Under the pieces are notes generated by a model. That model did not search any database. It was not told where the DNA came from and was given only the letters and a program-made list of their open reading frames with translations. A stretch of DNA of 38,401 bases from a virus. Positions 25,760 through 33,475 of the stretch are shown piece after piece; within the stretch, counting starts at the first letter, position 1, and the number at the start of each line of letters is the position of its first letter. Location of the stretch: positions 1 through 38,401 of IMG/VR virus record IMGVR_UViG_3300020463_001848; one strand, given 5' to 3'. The position numbers and the translations under genes are program-made.

Positions 25760-26278
25760 ATGGCAACAGATAACTTTATTCCTTCCTTGGATATCGTCCT
25801 AGCAAATGAAAGCGGATATGTAGATAATGCAGATCCGATGAAATGTTCTAATTTAGGTATCACTAAAGAAGAATATGAAAATCACATGAATAAGGTGATT
25901 ACTAAAGACAAAGTAAAAGCATTTGTAAAAGCCGATGTAGCGGAAGTGTATAAGAATTACTGGACTGAAATGAAGTGTAATGATATTCCTAAGGGTATGG
26001 ATTTATGCGTATTTGATTTCGCAGTATATAGAGATCCAAGTATTGCACAAAGAGAATTACAATATATTCTTAATGCAAAAAGAGATACATGGATTGGTCC
26101 TATAACATTAGGATTATTAGACGGAATGATTGCAGAAAAAGGCATATCAGCAACTATTGATACATACCAAGATCATAGAAAAGCATGGATTGATAAATTG
26201 CAAATTACAGAAGCAGAAAAAACTACGTTTAAAGACCGTGTAGATGTAATTACGGCCGGCGCAAAAGGAATGTTATAA
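25760..26278 (+). CDS. GH108 muramidase homologue, divergent copy
   Basis: 172 residues, clearly paralogous to the next gene: LANESGYVDNADPMKCSNLGITKEEYE matches HHEGGYVNHPKDPGGMTNLGVTKRVYE, and GMDLCVFDFAVYRDPSIAQRELQ matches GLDLCVFDFGVNAGPGRAAKYLQ. The probable catalytic Glu17 remains, but the family DPGG turn and the N-x-GPGRA segment are altered. It may be a weak or inactive enzyme, a regulator, or specialised for another wall. It overlaps the next gene by one base. No signal peptide, so export would need a holin. Confidence 0.8.
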   Translation: MATDNFIPSLDIVLANESGYVDNADPMKCSNLGITKEEYENHMNKVITKDKVKAFVKADVAEVYKNYWTEMKCNDIPKGMDLCVFDFAVYRDPSIAQRELQYILNAKRDTWIGPITLGLLDGMIAEKGISATIDTYQDHRKAWIDKLQITEAEKTTFKDRVDVITAGAKGML

Positions 26279-26802
26279 TGGCACAAAATTTCAAACACTG
26301 TTTGGAAATAATTTTACATCATGAAGGTGGATATGTAAACCATCCTAAGGATCCAGGTGGTATGACAAACTTGGGTGTTACAAAAAGGGTTTACGAATCA
26401 TGGGTAGGCAAGGAAGTTAATGAGAGTGATATGAGAGCATTAACAGCCGATGATGTTGCTCCTATCTATGAAAAAAACTATTGGGATAAAGTAAAGGGAA
26501 ATGACCTTCCAGGAGGTTTAGACCTTTGCGTATTCGACTTCGGCGTTAATGCTGGTCCAGGTAGAGCCGCAAAATATTTGCAGACTATGATTGGAACAGT
26601 TGCAGACGGCGGAATAGGTCCAAACACATTACTTGCATTAGGAAACTATGTAGAAGAAGTAGGTGATGTGACGCAAGTAATAAAAGATTATCAAGAAAAA
26701 AGACAATCATACTACGAAGGACTGAGTACGTTTGCTACGTTTGGCAAAGGTTGGACACGCAGAGTAGAAGAGACCACTGAAGAAGCATTAAAGATTGTAT
26801 GA
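26278..26802 (+). CDS. GH108-type N-acetylmuramidase endolysin
   Basis: 174 residues. The GH108 catalytic block is HHEGGYVNHPKDPGGMTNLGV with catalytic Glu16. The second block is DFGVNAGPGRAAKYLQ, and a C-terminal peptidoglycan-binding part follows (GGIGPNTLLAL). It cleaves the glycan strands of peptidoglycan and is the likely main endolysin. It lacks a signal sequence and would depend on the holin. A 46-residue gene starts within its stop codon (ATGA). Confidence 0.88.
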   Translation: MAQNFKHCLEIILHHEGGYVNHPKDPGGMTNLGVTKRVYESWVGKEVNESDMRALTADDVAPIYEKNYWDKVKGNDLPGGLDLCVFDFGVNAGPGRAAKYLQTMIGTVADGGIGPNTLLALGNYVEEVGDVTQVIKDYQEKRQSYYEGLSTFATFGKGWTRRVEETTEEALKIV

Positions 26803-26939
26803 TAAAGTATTGCCAGAATTGTGGCAGGGCTCACGAAGGTAGATTAATCGAAGAATTCAAGGACGGTGATAACAAACCTATCGAAATAGTGGTTTGCGAA
26901 CACGCAAGATACGAGGAAGAAGATGGAAAAAGTAGTTAA
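26799..26939 (+). CDS. Zinc-ribbon microprotein, 46 residues
   Basis: ATG overlaps the endolysin stop (ATGA) and the TAA lies at 26937-26939, inside the start of the ACP-like gene. Residues CQNC (5-8) and CEH (33-35) suggest a small zinc site. Overlap at both ends and the Cys spacing support a real gene, although it is short. Function unknown. Confidence 0.6.
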   Translation: MIKYCQNCGRAHEGRLIEEFKDGDNKPIEIVVCEHARYEEEDGKSS

Positions 26940-27147
26940 AGCAATAGCAGAACATTTAGACGTTGATGCGTCTAAGGTCGTACCAGGAGCATCTTTGATA
27001 GATGACTTAGGTGCTGACGACTTTGATATCGTTGAACTTACCATTGCGATACAAAACGCAACAGGTACAAGCATTTCAACTGAAGAAGAAGCCAACGTAA
27101 AGACAGTTGGCGACTTTATTAAAATAGTGGAGAGCAAGAGTGTTTAG
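26923..27147 (+). CDS. Acyl carrier protein-like, phosphopantetheine serine replaced
   Basis: 74 residues with a clear ACP fold pattern: VVKAIAEHLDVD, then LIDDLGADDFDIVEL, and TVGDFIKIVE at the C-terminus. In normal ACPs the motif is GADSLD, and its serine carries the 4'-phosphopantetheine arm. Here the codon reads GAC, giving GADDFD with Asp at residue 33, so it cannot be charged in the usual way. It may bind ACP partners as a decoy or have a structural role. It sits between the endolysin group and the spanin-like gene. Confidence 0.83.
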   Translation: MEKVVKAIAEHLDVDASKVVPGASLIDDLGADDFDIVELTIAIQNATGTSISTEEEANVKTVGDFIKIVESKSV

Positions 27148-27625
27148 TTCTATAAAAATTGCATTAATGTTAGTGGTGTTAGCAGGTGCCGGTGGAGGCT
27201 TCATGTATGTTAAAGGACTTAAAGCAGACTTGGCAACATCAGAAGCAAATAATCTTAAATTGGAACAAAGTGTTGAAAGCCAAAAAGCAGTTATTCAACA
27301 GATGAAAGCAGACTTTGAAGCAATAACTAAAATAAAAGCAGAAATAGAAAATCAAAACAAAATCCTTAAAGCCGAGTTTGCGGCTTTGGATAAAAAATTT
27401 AATAAAATAAACGGAAAAGGCGAAGTGCGTGATATAGGTGATCTCGCAACGAAGAGGCCCGAGTCAGTCGAAAACATAATTAATAAAGGAAGTACCAATG
27501 CAAAACGATGTGTCGAGATTGCAATGGGAAGTCCGTTAACGGAGAAAGAGAAAAATGCAACTAAGAAGTCTGAAATCAATTCTGAGTGTCCTAGTATTGC
27601 TAACCCTAACTACGTTCCTTACTAG
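27140..27625 (+). CDS. Inner-membrane spanin-like protein (i-spanin candidate)
   Basis: 161 residues from a GTG start that overlaps the ACP-like gene by 8 bases. One N-terminal membrane helix (IALMLVVLAGAGGGFMYV, about residues 7-24) is followed by a long periplasmic coiled coil (residues about 25-95, KADLATSEANNLKLEQSVES and on), then a Cys-containing C-terminus. This is the architecture of Rz-type i-spanins, which with a lipoprotein partner fuse inner and outer membranes at lysis. The next gene, a lipoprotein, starts within it in another frame, as in Rz/Rz1. Confidence 0.72.
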   Translation: MFSSIKIALMLVVLAGAGGGFMYVKGLKADLATSEANNLKLEQSVESQKAVIQQMKADFEAITKIKAEIENQNKILKAEFAALDKKFNKINGKGEVRDIGDLATKRPESVENIINKGSTNAKRCVEIAMGSPLTEKEKNATKKSEINSECPSIANPNYVPY

Positions 27626-27947
27626 TTGTGGGACCGCAGTTAAGCAATTAGAAATTTTCACCAAAGAAGAGCCTAGACAGCCTCTCAATCTTCCTGAACC
27701 ACTAACACCTAAACTAGAAGAAATTAAATGGACAATAATTACATCTGATAATGCTGATGAAGTGTTTGCTAAACTTAAAGCAGGTGGCGTAGATCCTGTA
27801 TTGTTTGGTTTAACAGATGAAGGTTACGAAGCATTAAGTAAAAACTTTGCACAGATACGTGCTTATATGCTACAACAAGACGAAATAATCAAGTCTTATA
27901 AAGAATACTACGAATCAGAAAACGGCCCATCTAAAAAATCTAAATAA
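27555..27947 (+). CDS. Lipoprotein, o-spanin candidate
   Basis: 130 residues. Signal peptide with lipobox LTSC gives lipidated Cys25 after a hydrophobic core (SILSVLVLLTLTTFL). A Pro-rich spacer follows (RQPLNLPEPLTPKLEE), then a helical domain. The first 71 bases overlap the i-spanin candidate in another frame. It may be the outer-membrane spanin partner. It is larger than classical Rz1, so an independent outer-membrane lipoprotein is also possible. Confidence 0.7.
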   Translation: MQLRSLKSILSVLVLLTLTTFLTSCGTAVKQLEIFTKEEPRQPLNLPEPLTPKLEEIKWTIITSDNADEVFAKLKAGGVDPVLFGLTDEGYEALSKNFAQIRAYMLQQDEIIKSYKEYYESENGPSKKSK

Positions 27948-28114
27948 TGCACCATGTGTTCATACTTGTAATAGTCCTAATATTCTCTGGATGTGCGGCC
28001 AAAACAGAGTGTAGAGTAGATCCAAGTGTGAAAGTAAACGTGGATTCAAACGGAATACCTAAAACCAGCGATTTAGACATCACGCCTAAAGCAAATTTGA
28101 GTTGTAATTTTTAA
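27947..28114 (+). CDS. Small lipoprotein, 55 residues
   Basis: ATG overlaps the previous stop by one base (TAATG) and the TAA is at 28112-28114. The N-terminus is hydrophobic (VFILVIVLIFSGC) with a lipobox FSGC giving lipidated Cys16. The mature part is 40 residues with two more cysteines (22 and 53). It could be the true Rz1-like o-spanin, or an extra outer-membrane lipoprotein. Confidence 0.65.
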   Translation: MHHVFILVIVLIFSGCAAKTECRVDPSVKVNVDSNGIPKTSDLDITPKANLSCNF

Positions 28115-28122
28115 ACTGCCCA

Positions 28123-28130
28123 GATAAATA
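28123..28130 (+). promoter_or_regulatory. Late promoter box GATAAATA
   Basis: It follows the small lipoprotein gene and lies 26 bases before the ATG at 28157, with an AAAGGA ribosome site between. Confidence 0.72.
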
Positions 28131-28156
28131 CATATAATAAAAGCAAAGGATATTAT

Positions 28157-28405
28157 ATGTGGTTTTTCTTAATAAAATCAATAGTAGGTGCTATACTTGG
28201 ACAGGCTACAAATGCCTGGTTTAAGAAAACAGCAATGGGTAAATGGTTCTATGGAAAGATGGAATCATGGTACAACTGGGCGGCTGAAAGATATGATCTT
28301 AAAATATTGACTGCAGAAGAAAAGACAATGCAGAAATTTCCAGCATTAAAGAACAAGTTAGATGCTATGGAATCGAGAATTAAAAAGTTAGAAAAGAAGA
28401 AGTAA
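28157..28405 (+). CDS. Small membrane-associated protein with coiled-coil tail
   Basis: 82 residues. The N-terminal hydrophobic segment (WFFLIKSIVGAILGQA) could insert in the membrane. Aromatic and basic residues follow, then a C-terminal coiled coil (LKNKLDAMESRIKKLEKKK). First gene behind the second lysis-region late box. It may take part in lysis or membrane remodelling. Function unknown. Confidence 0.7.
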   Translation: MWFFLIKSIVGAILGQATNAWFKKTAMGKWFYGKMESWYNWAAERYDLKILTAEEKTMQKFPALKNKLDAMESRIKKLEKKK

Positions 28406-28406
28406 A

Positions 28407-28838
28407 ATGTTTGACCAATTAGGATTTGATCTAGCAGATGTACTAGCACCATGGATAGCAATTTTAATATCGCTATCAGCAGTCTTTTGGTTTAAAGACT
28501 TTGCCGTAAATTTAATGAGTGGATTAAAGTTTAAATTTAATCCTGCATTTAATGAAGGTGACCATATCATACTAGATGGTGAAGATGCAATAATTGTAAG
28601 AATAGGATTGAGAGAAACTGTATTTGGTGTGTATAGTGAGAAAGGTTATGTTTGGAGATTTATTTCAAACGATAGATTAAAATTACACAAACTAGAAAAG
28701 ATTATCAATAAAGATTTACACCTTGACAGCGATGCTGAAAAAGGACGAAGGTTACAGGCAATGATTGACGAGGCACAGAACGATAAAATTATTAAGAATA
28801 AACTTGAAATAGAAAAAATTAAAAATGGAAAAAAGTAA
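28407..28838 (+). CDS. Short MscS-like protein (one membrane helix plus beta domain)
   Basis: 143 residues. A membrane segment (VLAPWIAILISLSAVFW, residues about 12-28) is followed by FKDFAVNLMSGLKFKFNPAFNEGDHI, which aligns by eye with the MscS pore helix TM3 and the start of its beta domain. The segment EDAIIVRIGLRETVFGVYSE, then ISNDRL, matches the beta domain and its IPN-like turn. Full MscS has three membrane helices and a large cytoplasmic vestibule (286 residues in E. coli), so this is a minimal version ending in a charged helix. It sits between lysis-type genes and might act as a channel, a pinholin-like pore or an osmotic modulator. Confidence 0.72.
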   Translation: MFDQLGFDLADVLAPWIAILISLSAVFWFKDFAVNLMSGLKFKFNPAFNEGDHIILDGEDAIIVRIGLRETVFGVYSEKGYVWRFISNDRLKLHKLEKIINKDLHLDSDAEKGRRLQAMIDEAQNDKIIKNKLEIEKIKNGKK

Positions 28839-29181
28839 AGTCATAAAAGAAGATAAGTTATTAACCAAAGAAGGGGGCAAGCCAGTGGCAGATGTCACGA
28901 AGAAAGTAAACGTAGAATTAGAAGTTGACACTTCTGTAAAAGATTTAGGTCCTAATCCATATGCAAAATTAATACATCTTGCAAAAGCAGTAGACAGTTG
29001 GAGAATATTTCCAAGAATATTCATTACAACTTATATCTATTTGTTATACAAGGTAGTAATTTGGTATATGGCTATACCGCAACCAACAATGGAACAATCA
29101 GGTTTGGTATCTATAGTAGTTGGTGCTGGTGCGGCATGGTTTGGTTTATATACTGGGTCAAGTAAAAAGTCAGACAAATAA
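28825..29181 (+). CDS. Two-helix membrane protein, holin candidate
   Basis: 118 residues. About 60 charged N-terminal residues are followed by two membrane helices: IFITTYIYLLYKVVIWYMAI (about 65-84) and VSIVVGAGAAWFGLYTG (about 95-111), with a short lysine-rich tail. This topology, the size and the position after endolysin and spanin-like genes suggest the holin that releases the endolysin. It overlaps the MscS-like gene by 14 bases. The assignment rests on topology and context only. Confidence 0.6.
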   Translation: MEKSKVIKEDKLLTKEGGKPVADVTKKVNVELEVDTSVKDLGPNPYAKLIHLAKAVDSWRIFPRIFITTYIYLLYKVVIWYMAIPQPTMEQSGLVSIVVGAGAAWFGLYTGSSKKSDK

Positions 29182-29184
29182 TTG

Positions 29185-29213
29185 TTGACACACGCCTAGA
29201 ATAAGTATATAAT
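29185..29213 (+). promoter_or_regulatory. Sigma70 consensus early promoter, TTGACA-17-TATAAT
   Basis: Perfect consensus: -35 TTGACA at 29185-29190, a 17-base spacer and -10 TATAAT at 29208-29213. The -10 ends 6 bases before the ATG at 29220, so the predicted +1 is the start codon itself. It drives the DnaJ-like, def, clpA operon. Confidence 0.85.
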
Positions 29214-29219
29214 AATACT

Positions 29220-30092
29220 ATGGATTATTACGACACTTTAGGCGTTCCTCGAAACGCATCGCAATCGGATATTAAAAAAGCATACAAAAAACAAAGTATG
29301 CAACACCACCCTGATCGCACAGGTGGCGATGACACCAAATTCAAAGATGTAAATGAAGCCTATCAAGTATTAAGTAATTCAGAAAAGAAACAAATGTACG
29401 ATCAATTTGGAACTGCTGATCCTCAACAAGCAGGATTCAATCCAAACCAAGGAGGTCAACAGTTTCATTTTAATATGGGACAAGGCCAAGGCTTTGAAGA
29501 TGTATTTGCTTCATTTTTTGGAGGTAATCAAGGACCTTTTAGACAGCAAAGGCAAGTTAGAAATAGGGACATAACCATCGCTTGTGATATAGACTTATCA
29601 GATGTGTATAAAGGCAAAGGTGTCATAGCAACATTTAGAACACATTCAGGTAGAGAAGAAACAGTTAATATAGATATACCGGTTGGAGCAAAGGCAGGAG
29701 ATAATATTAGATTTGAAGGGTTAGGAGATGACAGTATTGCTCAAGCACCAAGAGGTAATCTAATAGTAAAAGTCCGTTTTAGAAGACACCCAGAATATGA
29801 TGTACATGGTATTAATTTAGAAACTACCAAAACATTAAACATATTTGATTTAATATGCGGTACAACCGTAAATATAGCAACACCTGAAGGCAGAGAGTTA
29901 AATATTAATGTACCGGCGGGCACACAACCTGGAACAACAATGAGTTTATCAGGTGCAGGACTTCCTGACTATCGCACTGGTACGAAAGGTAACATCTTCT
30001 TAAGGTTAAATGGAATGGTTCCAAAAAACATAACAGAAGAACAAAAAAAGATATTATTAAAGATTAAAAATGAAACTAATTTATCATCCTAA
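29220..30092 (+). CDS. DnaJ/CbpA-like Hsp40 co-chaperone (no zinc domain)
   Basis: 290 residues. The J domain (DYYDTLGVPRNASQSDIKKA, then HPD at 30-32) is followed by a Gly/Phe/Gln-rich linker (70-105) and two C-terminal substrate-binding domains. The CxxCxGxG zinc repeats of DnaJ are absent, so it is type B, like CbpA. It stimulates the ATPase of an Hsp70 (host DnaK), probably recruiting it for phage proteins or replication complexes. No ribosome site is seen, consistent with a leaderless transcript. The last 23 bases overlap def. Confidence 0.92.
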   Translation: MDYYDTLGVPRNASQSDIKKAYKKQSMQHHPDRTGGDDTKFKDVNEAYQVLSNSEKKQMYDQFGTADPQQAGFNPNQGGQQFHFNMGQGQGFEDVFASFFGGNQGPFRQQRQVRNRDITIACDIDLSDVYKGKGVIATFRTHSGREETVNIDIPVGAKAGDNIRFEGLGDDSIAQAPRGNLIVKVRFRRHPEYDVHGINLETTKTLNIFDLICGTTVNIATPEGRELNINVPAGTQPGTTMSLSGAGLPDYRTGTKGNIFLRLNGMVPKNITEEQKKILLKIKNETNLSS

Positions 30093-30594
30093 TAACTGGC
30101 TACAAGAAAAAGTTAAGCCTTTTGACTTTGAAAAACATGATGCTAAAAAGATATCTGAAGAGATGATTAGCATTATGGAAAAGAATAACGGTGTAGGACT
30201 TGCTTCAAACCAAGTTGAACTAGATGCACAAATTTTTATTATTAAACCTACAGGATTAAAAGACAATGAGGAAGATAAACCATTTGCAATTATTAATCCT
30301 AAGATAGCCGCAGTAACAGAAGACATGGAACAAGGTGTTGAAGGTTGTTTAAGTTTTCCAGGATTGTACTTAAAGGTAAACAGACCTAAGGGTTTGGTGG
30401 TAGAGTATCTTGACATTGACGCAAAAGAGTGTAAAATAGAGTTACAAGGTTGGAATGCTAGAATATTTGGTCATGAATATGATCACTTGTTTGGTATTAA
30501 TTTCATAGACAGAGTAAGCAAGTTGAGATTAGATATGGCTAAGAAGAAACAGAAAAAATTATTTAAGAAATATAAGGTGGATATTAAATGGTAG
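30070..30594 (+). CDS. def: Peptide deformylase
   Basis: Removes the N-terminal formyl group from nascent proteins. All three family motifs are present: GVGLASNQV at 41-49, EGCLSFP with metal-ligand Cys93 at 91-97, and HEYDH with His135, Glu136 and His139. Phage deformylases are known in marine phages and are thought to speed maturation of short-lived host or phage proteins. It overlaps the DnaJ-like gene upstream and clpA downstream (7 bases), giving strict coupling. Confidence 0.94.
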   Translation: MKLIYHPNNWLQEKVKPFDFEKHDAKKISEEMISIMEKNNGVGLASNQVELDAQIFIIKPTGLKDNEEDKPFAIINPKIAAVTEDMEQGVEGCLSFPGLYLKVNRPKGLVVEYLDIDAKECKIELQGWNARIFGHEYDHLFGINFIDRVSKLRLDMAKKKQKKLFKKYKVDIKW

Positions 30595-32828
30595 AACCAA
30601 GTGAAGGATTACAGTTAGTTTTTGATAAAGCATTAAGTGATGCCAAGAAGTTAAAACATGAATACGTCACTTTAGAGCATATGGTATATGCAATGCTTTG
30701 TGTAGAGAGTTTTGAAAAGATCGTAGAAGGTTACGGTGCTGACGTTAATCAAATGAAAGCAGGCCTAGAAGCATATCTAAAAGGTCCTGACTGTGAAGAT
30801 TTGAAAACAAATGCCGCTAAATTTAAACCTAAAAAGACTGCAACTGTAGAAAGAGTTTTAAACAGAGCATTTACTCAAGTATTGTTTAGTGGTAGACATT
30901 TAATTGAAATTACTGATGTATTCATAAGTGTTATGAATGAGAAAAAGGCATGGGCATATTATCATATTACTAAATCAGGAGTTGAAAAGGAAAAATTCGC
31001 TGAGTATATCAGCAGTGAAGTTGATGCACAATACGAAGACGAAGAACTAAGAGGTGTTGCATTAAGAGCCTTACGAGAATATACTTCCGATCTTAACAAA
31101 GAGGTTACAGATAGTAAAATTGATCCTGTAATCGGACGTAATGAAGAATTAGAATCGATAGCATTAGCATTAGGACGTAGACAAAAGAGTAATGTATTAC
31201 TAGTAGGTGACCCAGGTGTGGGTAAAACTGCTATTGCTGAAGGACTTGCATTTAATATTGTTAATAAAGCAGTTCCAGAGTTTCTGCAAGAGTACAAAGT
31301 TTATAATTTAGATATAAGTGCTATGTTGGCTGGATCTAAATACCGTGGAGACTTTGAAGAAAGATTTAAACTTGTTATGGCAGGTATTAAGAAGCAAGGT
31401 AAAACTATTGTATTCATAGATGAAGCACATATGATTAGTGGTGCAGGTGCAGGTGGACAAAATAGTTCAACTGATCTTGCTAATATGCTAAAGCCTGCAT
31501 TAGGAAAAGGTGATATTAAAGTCATTGCCTCAACTACTTGGGAAGAATATAGAAAGTATTTTGAAAAAGACAGAGCATTGATGAGAAGATTCCAACGTGT
31601 AACGGTTGATGAACCTACTAATGAAGTTACACTAGATATACTTAAAGGTATTAGAAAGTATTACGAAGACTATCATGCTACACAAATTACTGATGAAGCA
31701 TTGAAGAGTGCTATCAAACTATCAGTTAAGTACCAAGCAGATAAGAAACTTCCAGACAAGGCTATCGATTTGATAGATCTAGCCTGTGCAAGGTTCAAAC
31801 TTAAAAAGATTGAAGGACATAAAATTGTAGATACTGAACAAGTACAATTTGAATTAGCAAAAGCAGTTAAATTACCTGCGGAACAAGTACAACAAAAAGA
31901 AACAAGCAATCTTGCTAACTTAGACAGCAATCTTAAAAAGGTTGTGTTTGGACAAGAGAAAGCAATAGATGAAATTGTAGAAAAAATACTTGTTGCCCAA
32001 GCAGGACTTAAAGTAGATAACAAACCAATTGGGTCGTTTGTGTTTATGGGTCCAACTGGTGTAGGAAAAACTGAAACTGCAAAACGTCTAGCAGAAGAAC
32101 TATCTGTTAAACTTGTAAGATTCGATATGTCAGAGTATCAAGAAAAACACGCAGTCGCAAAACTTATTGGATCACCTCCAGGGTATGTAGGTTATGAAGA
32201 AAATGCAGGATTATTAATTACTAAATTACAAGAAAATCCAAACTGTGTCTTGCTTTTAGATGAAGTTGAAAAAGCACACCCTGATGTATCACAAATATTA
32301 TTGCAAATAATGGACAATGGAAAGATTACTGGAAGCAACGGTAAAGAAGCCGACGCAAGAAACTCGGTTCTAATCCTAACTACAAACTTAGGTGCGGAGC
32401 AGGCTGAGAAAAATGCGATCGGCTTCAATCAAGATTCAGATATGGATTACGAAGATACTGAACTAAAACGTTATTTTGCACCAGAGTTTAGAAATAGACT
32501 TGATGGTGTAATAGCATTTGGCAAACTTGACAAGAATGTAATGATTAAGATTGTAGGCAAGTTCCTATTAGAACTTAAAAATATGCTTGTTGATAAAGAT
32601 ATCAAAGTAACCATAGATGATACTGCAATAGATTACTTGGTAGAAAAAGGCTTCGATGCTAAAATGGGTGCAAGACCACTACAACGTGTAATTGATAAGG
32701 AGATCAAAACAGATCTAAGTAAAATGGTATTGTTTGGTGCTCTTAAAAATGGTGGTGTACTACATATTAACATTACAGATGACAAGATCGACTTGCAGGT
32801 CAAAGAAACTAAACTTGTAGAAGCATAG
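30588..32828 (+). CDS. clpA: ClpA-type AAA+ unfoldase
   Basis: 746 residues, the length of bacterial ClpA. An N-domain (1-145, EYVTLEHMVYAML) is followed by D1 with Walker A GDPGVGKT (about 207) and FIDEAHMISGAGAG, and D2 with Walker A GPTGVGKT (about 488) and LLLDEVEKAHPDV. The tripeptide IGF at 611-613 is in the ClpP-docking loop position (ClpA has IGL, ClpX IGF), so docking to host ClpP is plausible. No phage clpP is in the window. It could unfold host proteins for degradation or act as a disaggregase. Confidence 0.92.
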   Translation: MVEPSEGLQLVFDKALSDAKKLKHEYVTLEHMVYAMLCVESFEKIVEGYGADVNQMKAGLEAYLKGPDCEDLKTNAAKFKPKKTATVERVLNRAFTQVLFSGRHLIEITDVFISVMNEKKAWAYYHITKSGVEKEKFAEYISSEVDAQYEDEELRGVALRALREYTSDLNKEVTDSKIDPVIGRNEELESIALALGRRQKSNVLLVGDPGVGKTAIAEGLAFNIVNKAVPEFLQEYKVYNLDISAMLAGSKYRGDFEERFKLVMAGIKKQGKTIVFIDEAHMISGAGAGGQNSSTDLANMLKPALGKGDIKVIASTTWEEYRKYFEKDRALMRRFQRVTVDEPTNEVTLDILKGIRKYYEDYHATQITDEALKSAIKLSVKYQADKKLPDKAIDLIDLACARFKLKKIEGHKIVDTEQVQFELAKAVKLPAEQVQQKETSNLANLDSNLKKVVFGQEKAIDEIVEKILVAQAGLKVDNKPIGSFVFMGPTGVGKTETAKRLAEELSVKLVRFDMSEYQEKHAVAKLIGSPPGYVGYEENAGLLITKLQENPNCVLLLDEVEKAHPDVSQILLQIMDNGKITGSNGKEADARNSVLILTTNLGAEQAEKNAIGFNQDSDMDYEDTELKRYFAPEFRNRLDGVIAFGKLDKNVMIKIVGKFLLELKNMLVDKDIKVTIDDTAIDYLVEKGFDAKMGARPLQRVIDKEIKTDLSKMVLFGALKNGGVLHINITDDKIDLQVKETKLVEA

Positions 32829-32833
32829 ATTAA

Positions 32834-32841
32834 GATAAATA
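32834..32841 (+). promoter_or_regulatory. Late promoter box GATAAATA
   Basis: It ends exactly 5 bases before the ATG at 32847, placing the predicted +1 on the A of the start codon, with no ribosome site. Confidence 0.7.
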
Positions 32842-32846
32842 ATACT

Positions 32847-33188
32847 ATGCAAAGCAATAGTGAAACAATCTTATCAGCAAATACACACCCAGGTGATAGT
32901 ACGGTGCAAACTGTTACTGGATCTAACTTCAAAGGTGATGGATATTATGGTAGAGCAGACGGTGTACATACTGTACAAGCAACGTACACTGACTTTGTAG
33001 GTAGTATTACTATACAAGGTACACTTGCTACAACGCCAACTGACAGCGACTGGTTCACTGTACACACATTTACTGAAACAAGTGCTACAAAGAGCGTCTA
33101 TGCTAACTTTACAGGCAACTATACATACATTAGAGCCAAGTTAGTGTACACATCTGGTAGTGTAGGCAGTGTTTTATTGAACCATTAG
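32847..33188 (+). CDS. Small beta-rich, probable virion protein
   Basis: 113 residues, Thr/Ser/Gly-rich with alternating beta strands (VQATYTDFVGSITIQGTL, FTVHTFTETSATKSVYANFT, YIRAKLVYTSGSVGSVLL), similar to small head-decoration or fibre proteins of marine T4-like phages. No enzyme motif is seen. Predicted leaderless late expression. Confidence 0.72.
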   Translation: MQSNSETILSANTHPGDSTVQTVTGSNFKGDGYYGRADGVHTVQATYTDFVGSITIQGTLATTPTDSDWFTVHTFTETSATKSVYANFTGNYTYIRAKLVYTSGSVGSVLLNH

Positions 33189-33196
33189 GAACTATT

Positions 33197-33463
33197 ATGA
33201 GCCATTTTATTAATATTGTATTCAACAAACAAGAAGAGTTAGATGATATAGCAGTAGAATCAGTGCTTAATGGTGCTAATTTACCGCTTAATGAAGATGA
33301 AACTACATATTCAGCATACGACACCACAGGTGGCAAGACTGTATTAACTATTGATACCCATTTTGCTATGGATGAAGCAGAATCCAATCAACTAGCAGAG
33401 CATATTGCCAACAAATTCTTCGATCTAGGGTACGATAACTTCGACATAGAAATATCAGTCTAA
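33197..33463 (+). CDS. Hypothetical protein, 88 residues
   Basis: Acidic soluble protein (FNKQEELDDIAVESVLNGAN, then AEHIANKFFDLGYDNFDIEI). No recognised motif. It follows the beta-rich protein by 8 bases, likely in the same late transcript. The ribosome site is weak (AGGAAC). Confidence 0.68.
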   Translation: MSHFINIVFNKQEELDDIAVESVLNGANLPLNEDETTYSAYDTTGGKTVLTIDTHFAMDEAESNQLAEHIANKFFDLGYDNFDIEISV

Positions 33464-33475
33464 CTTCTATACAGT

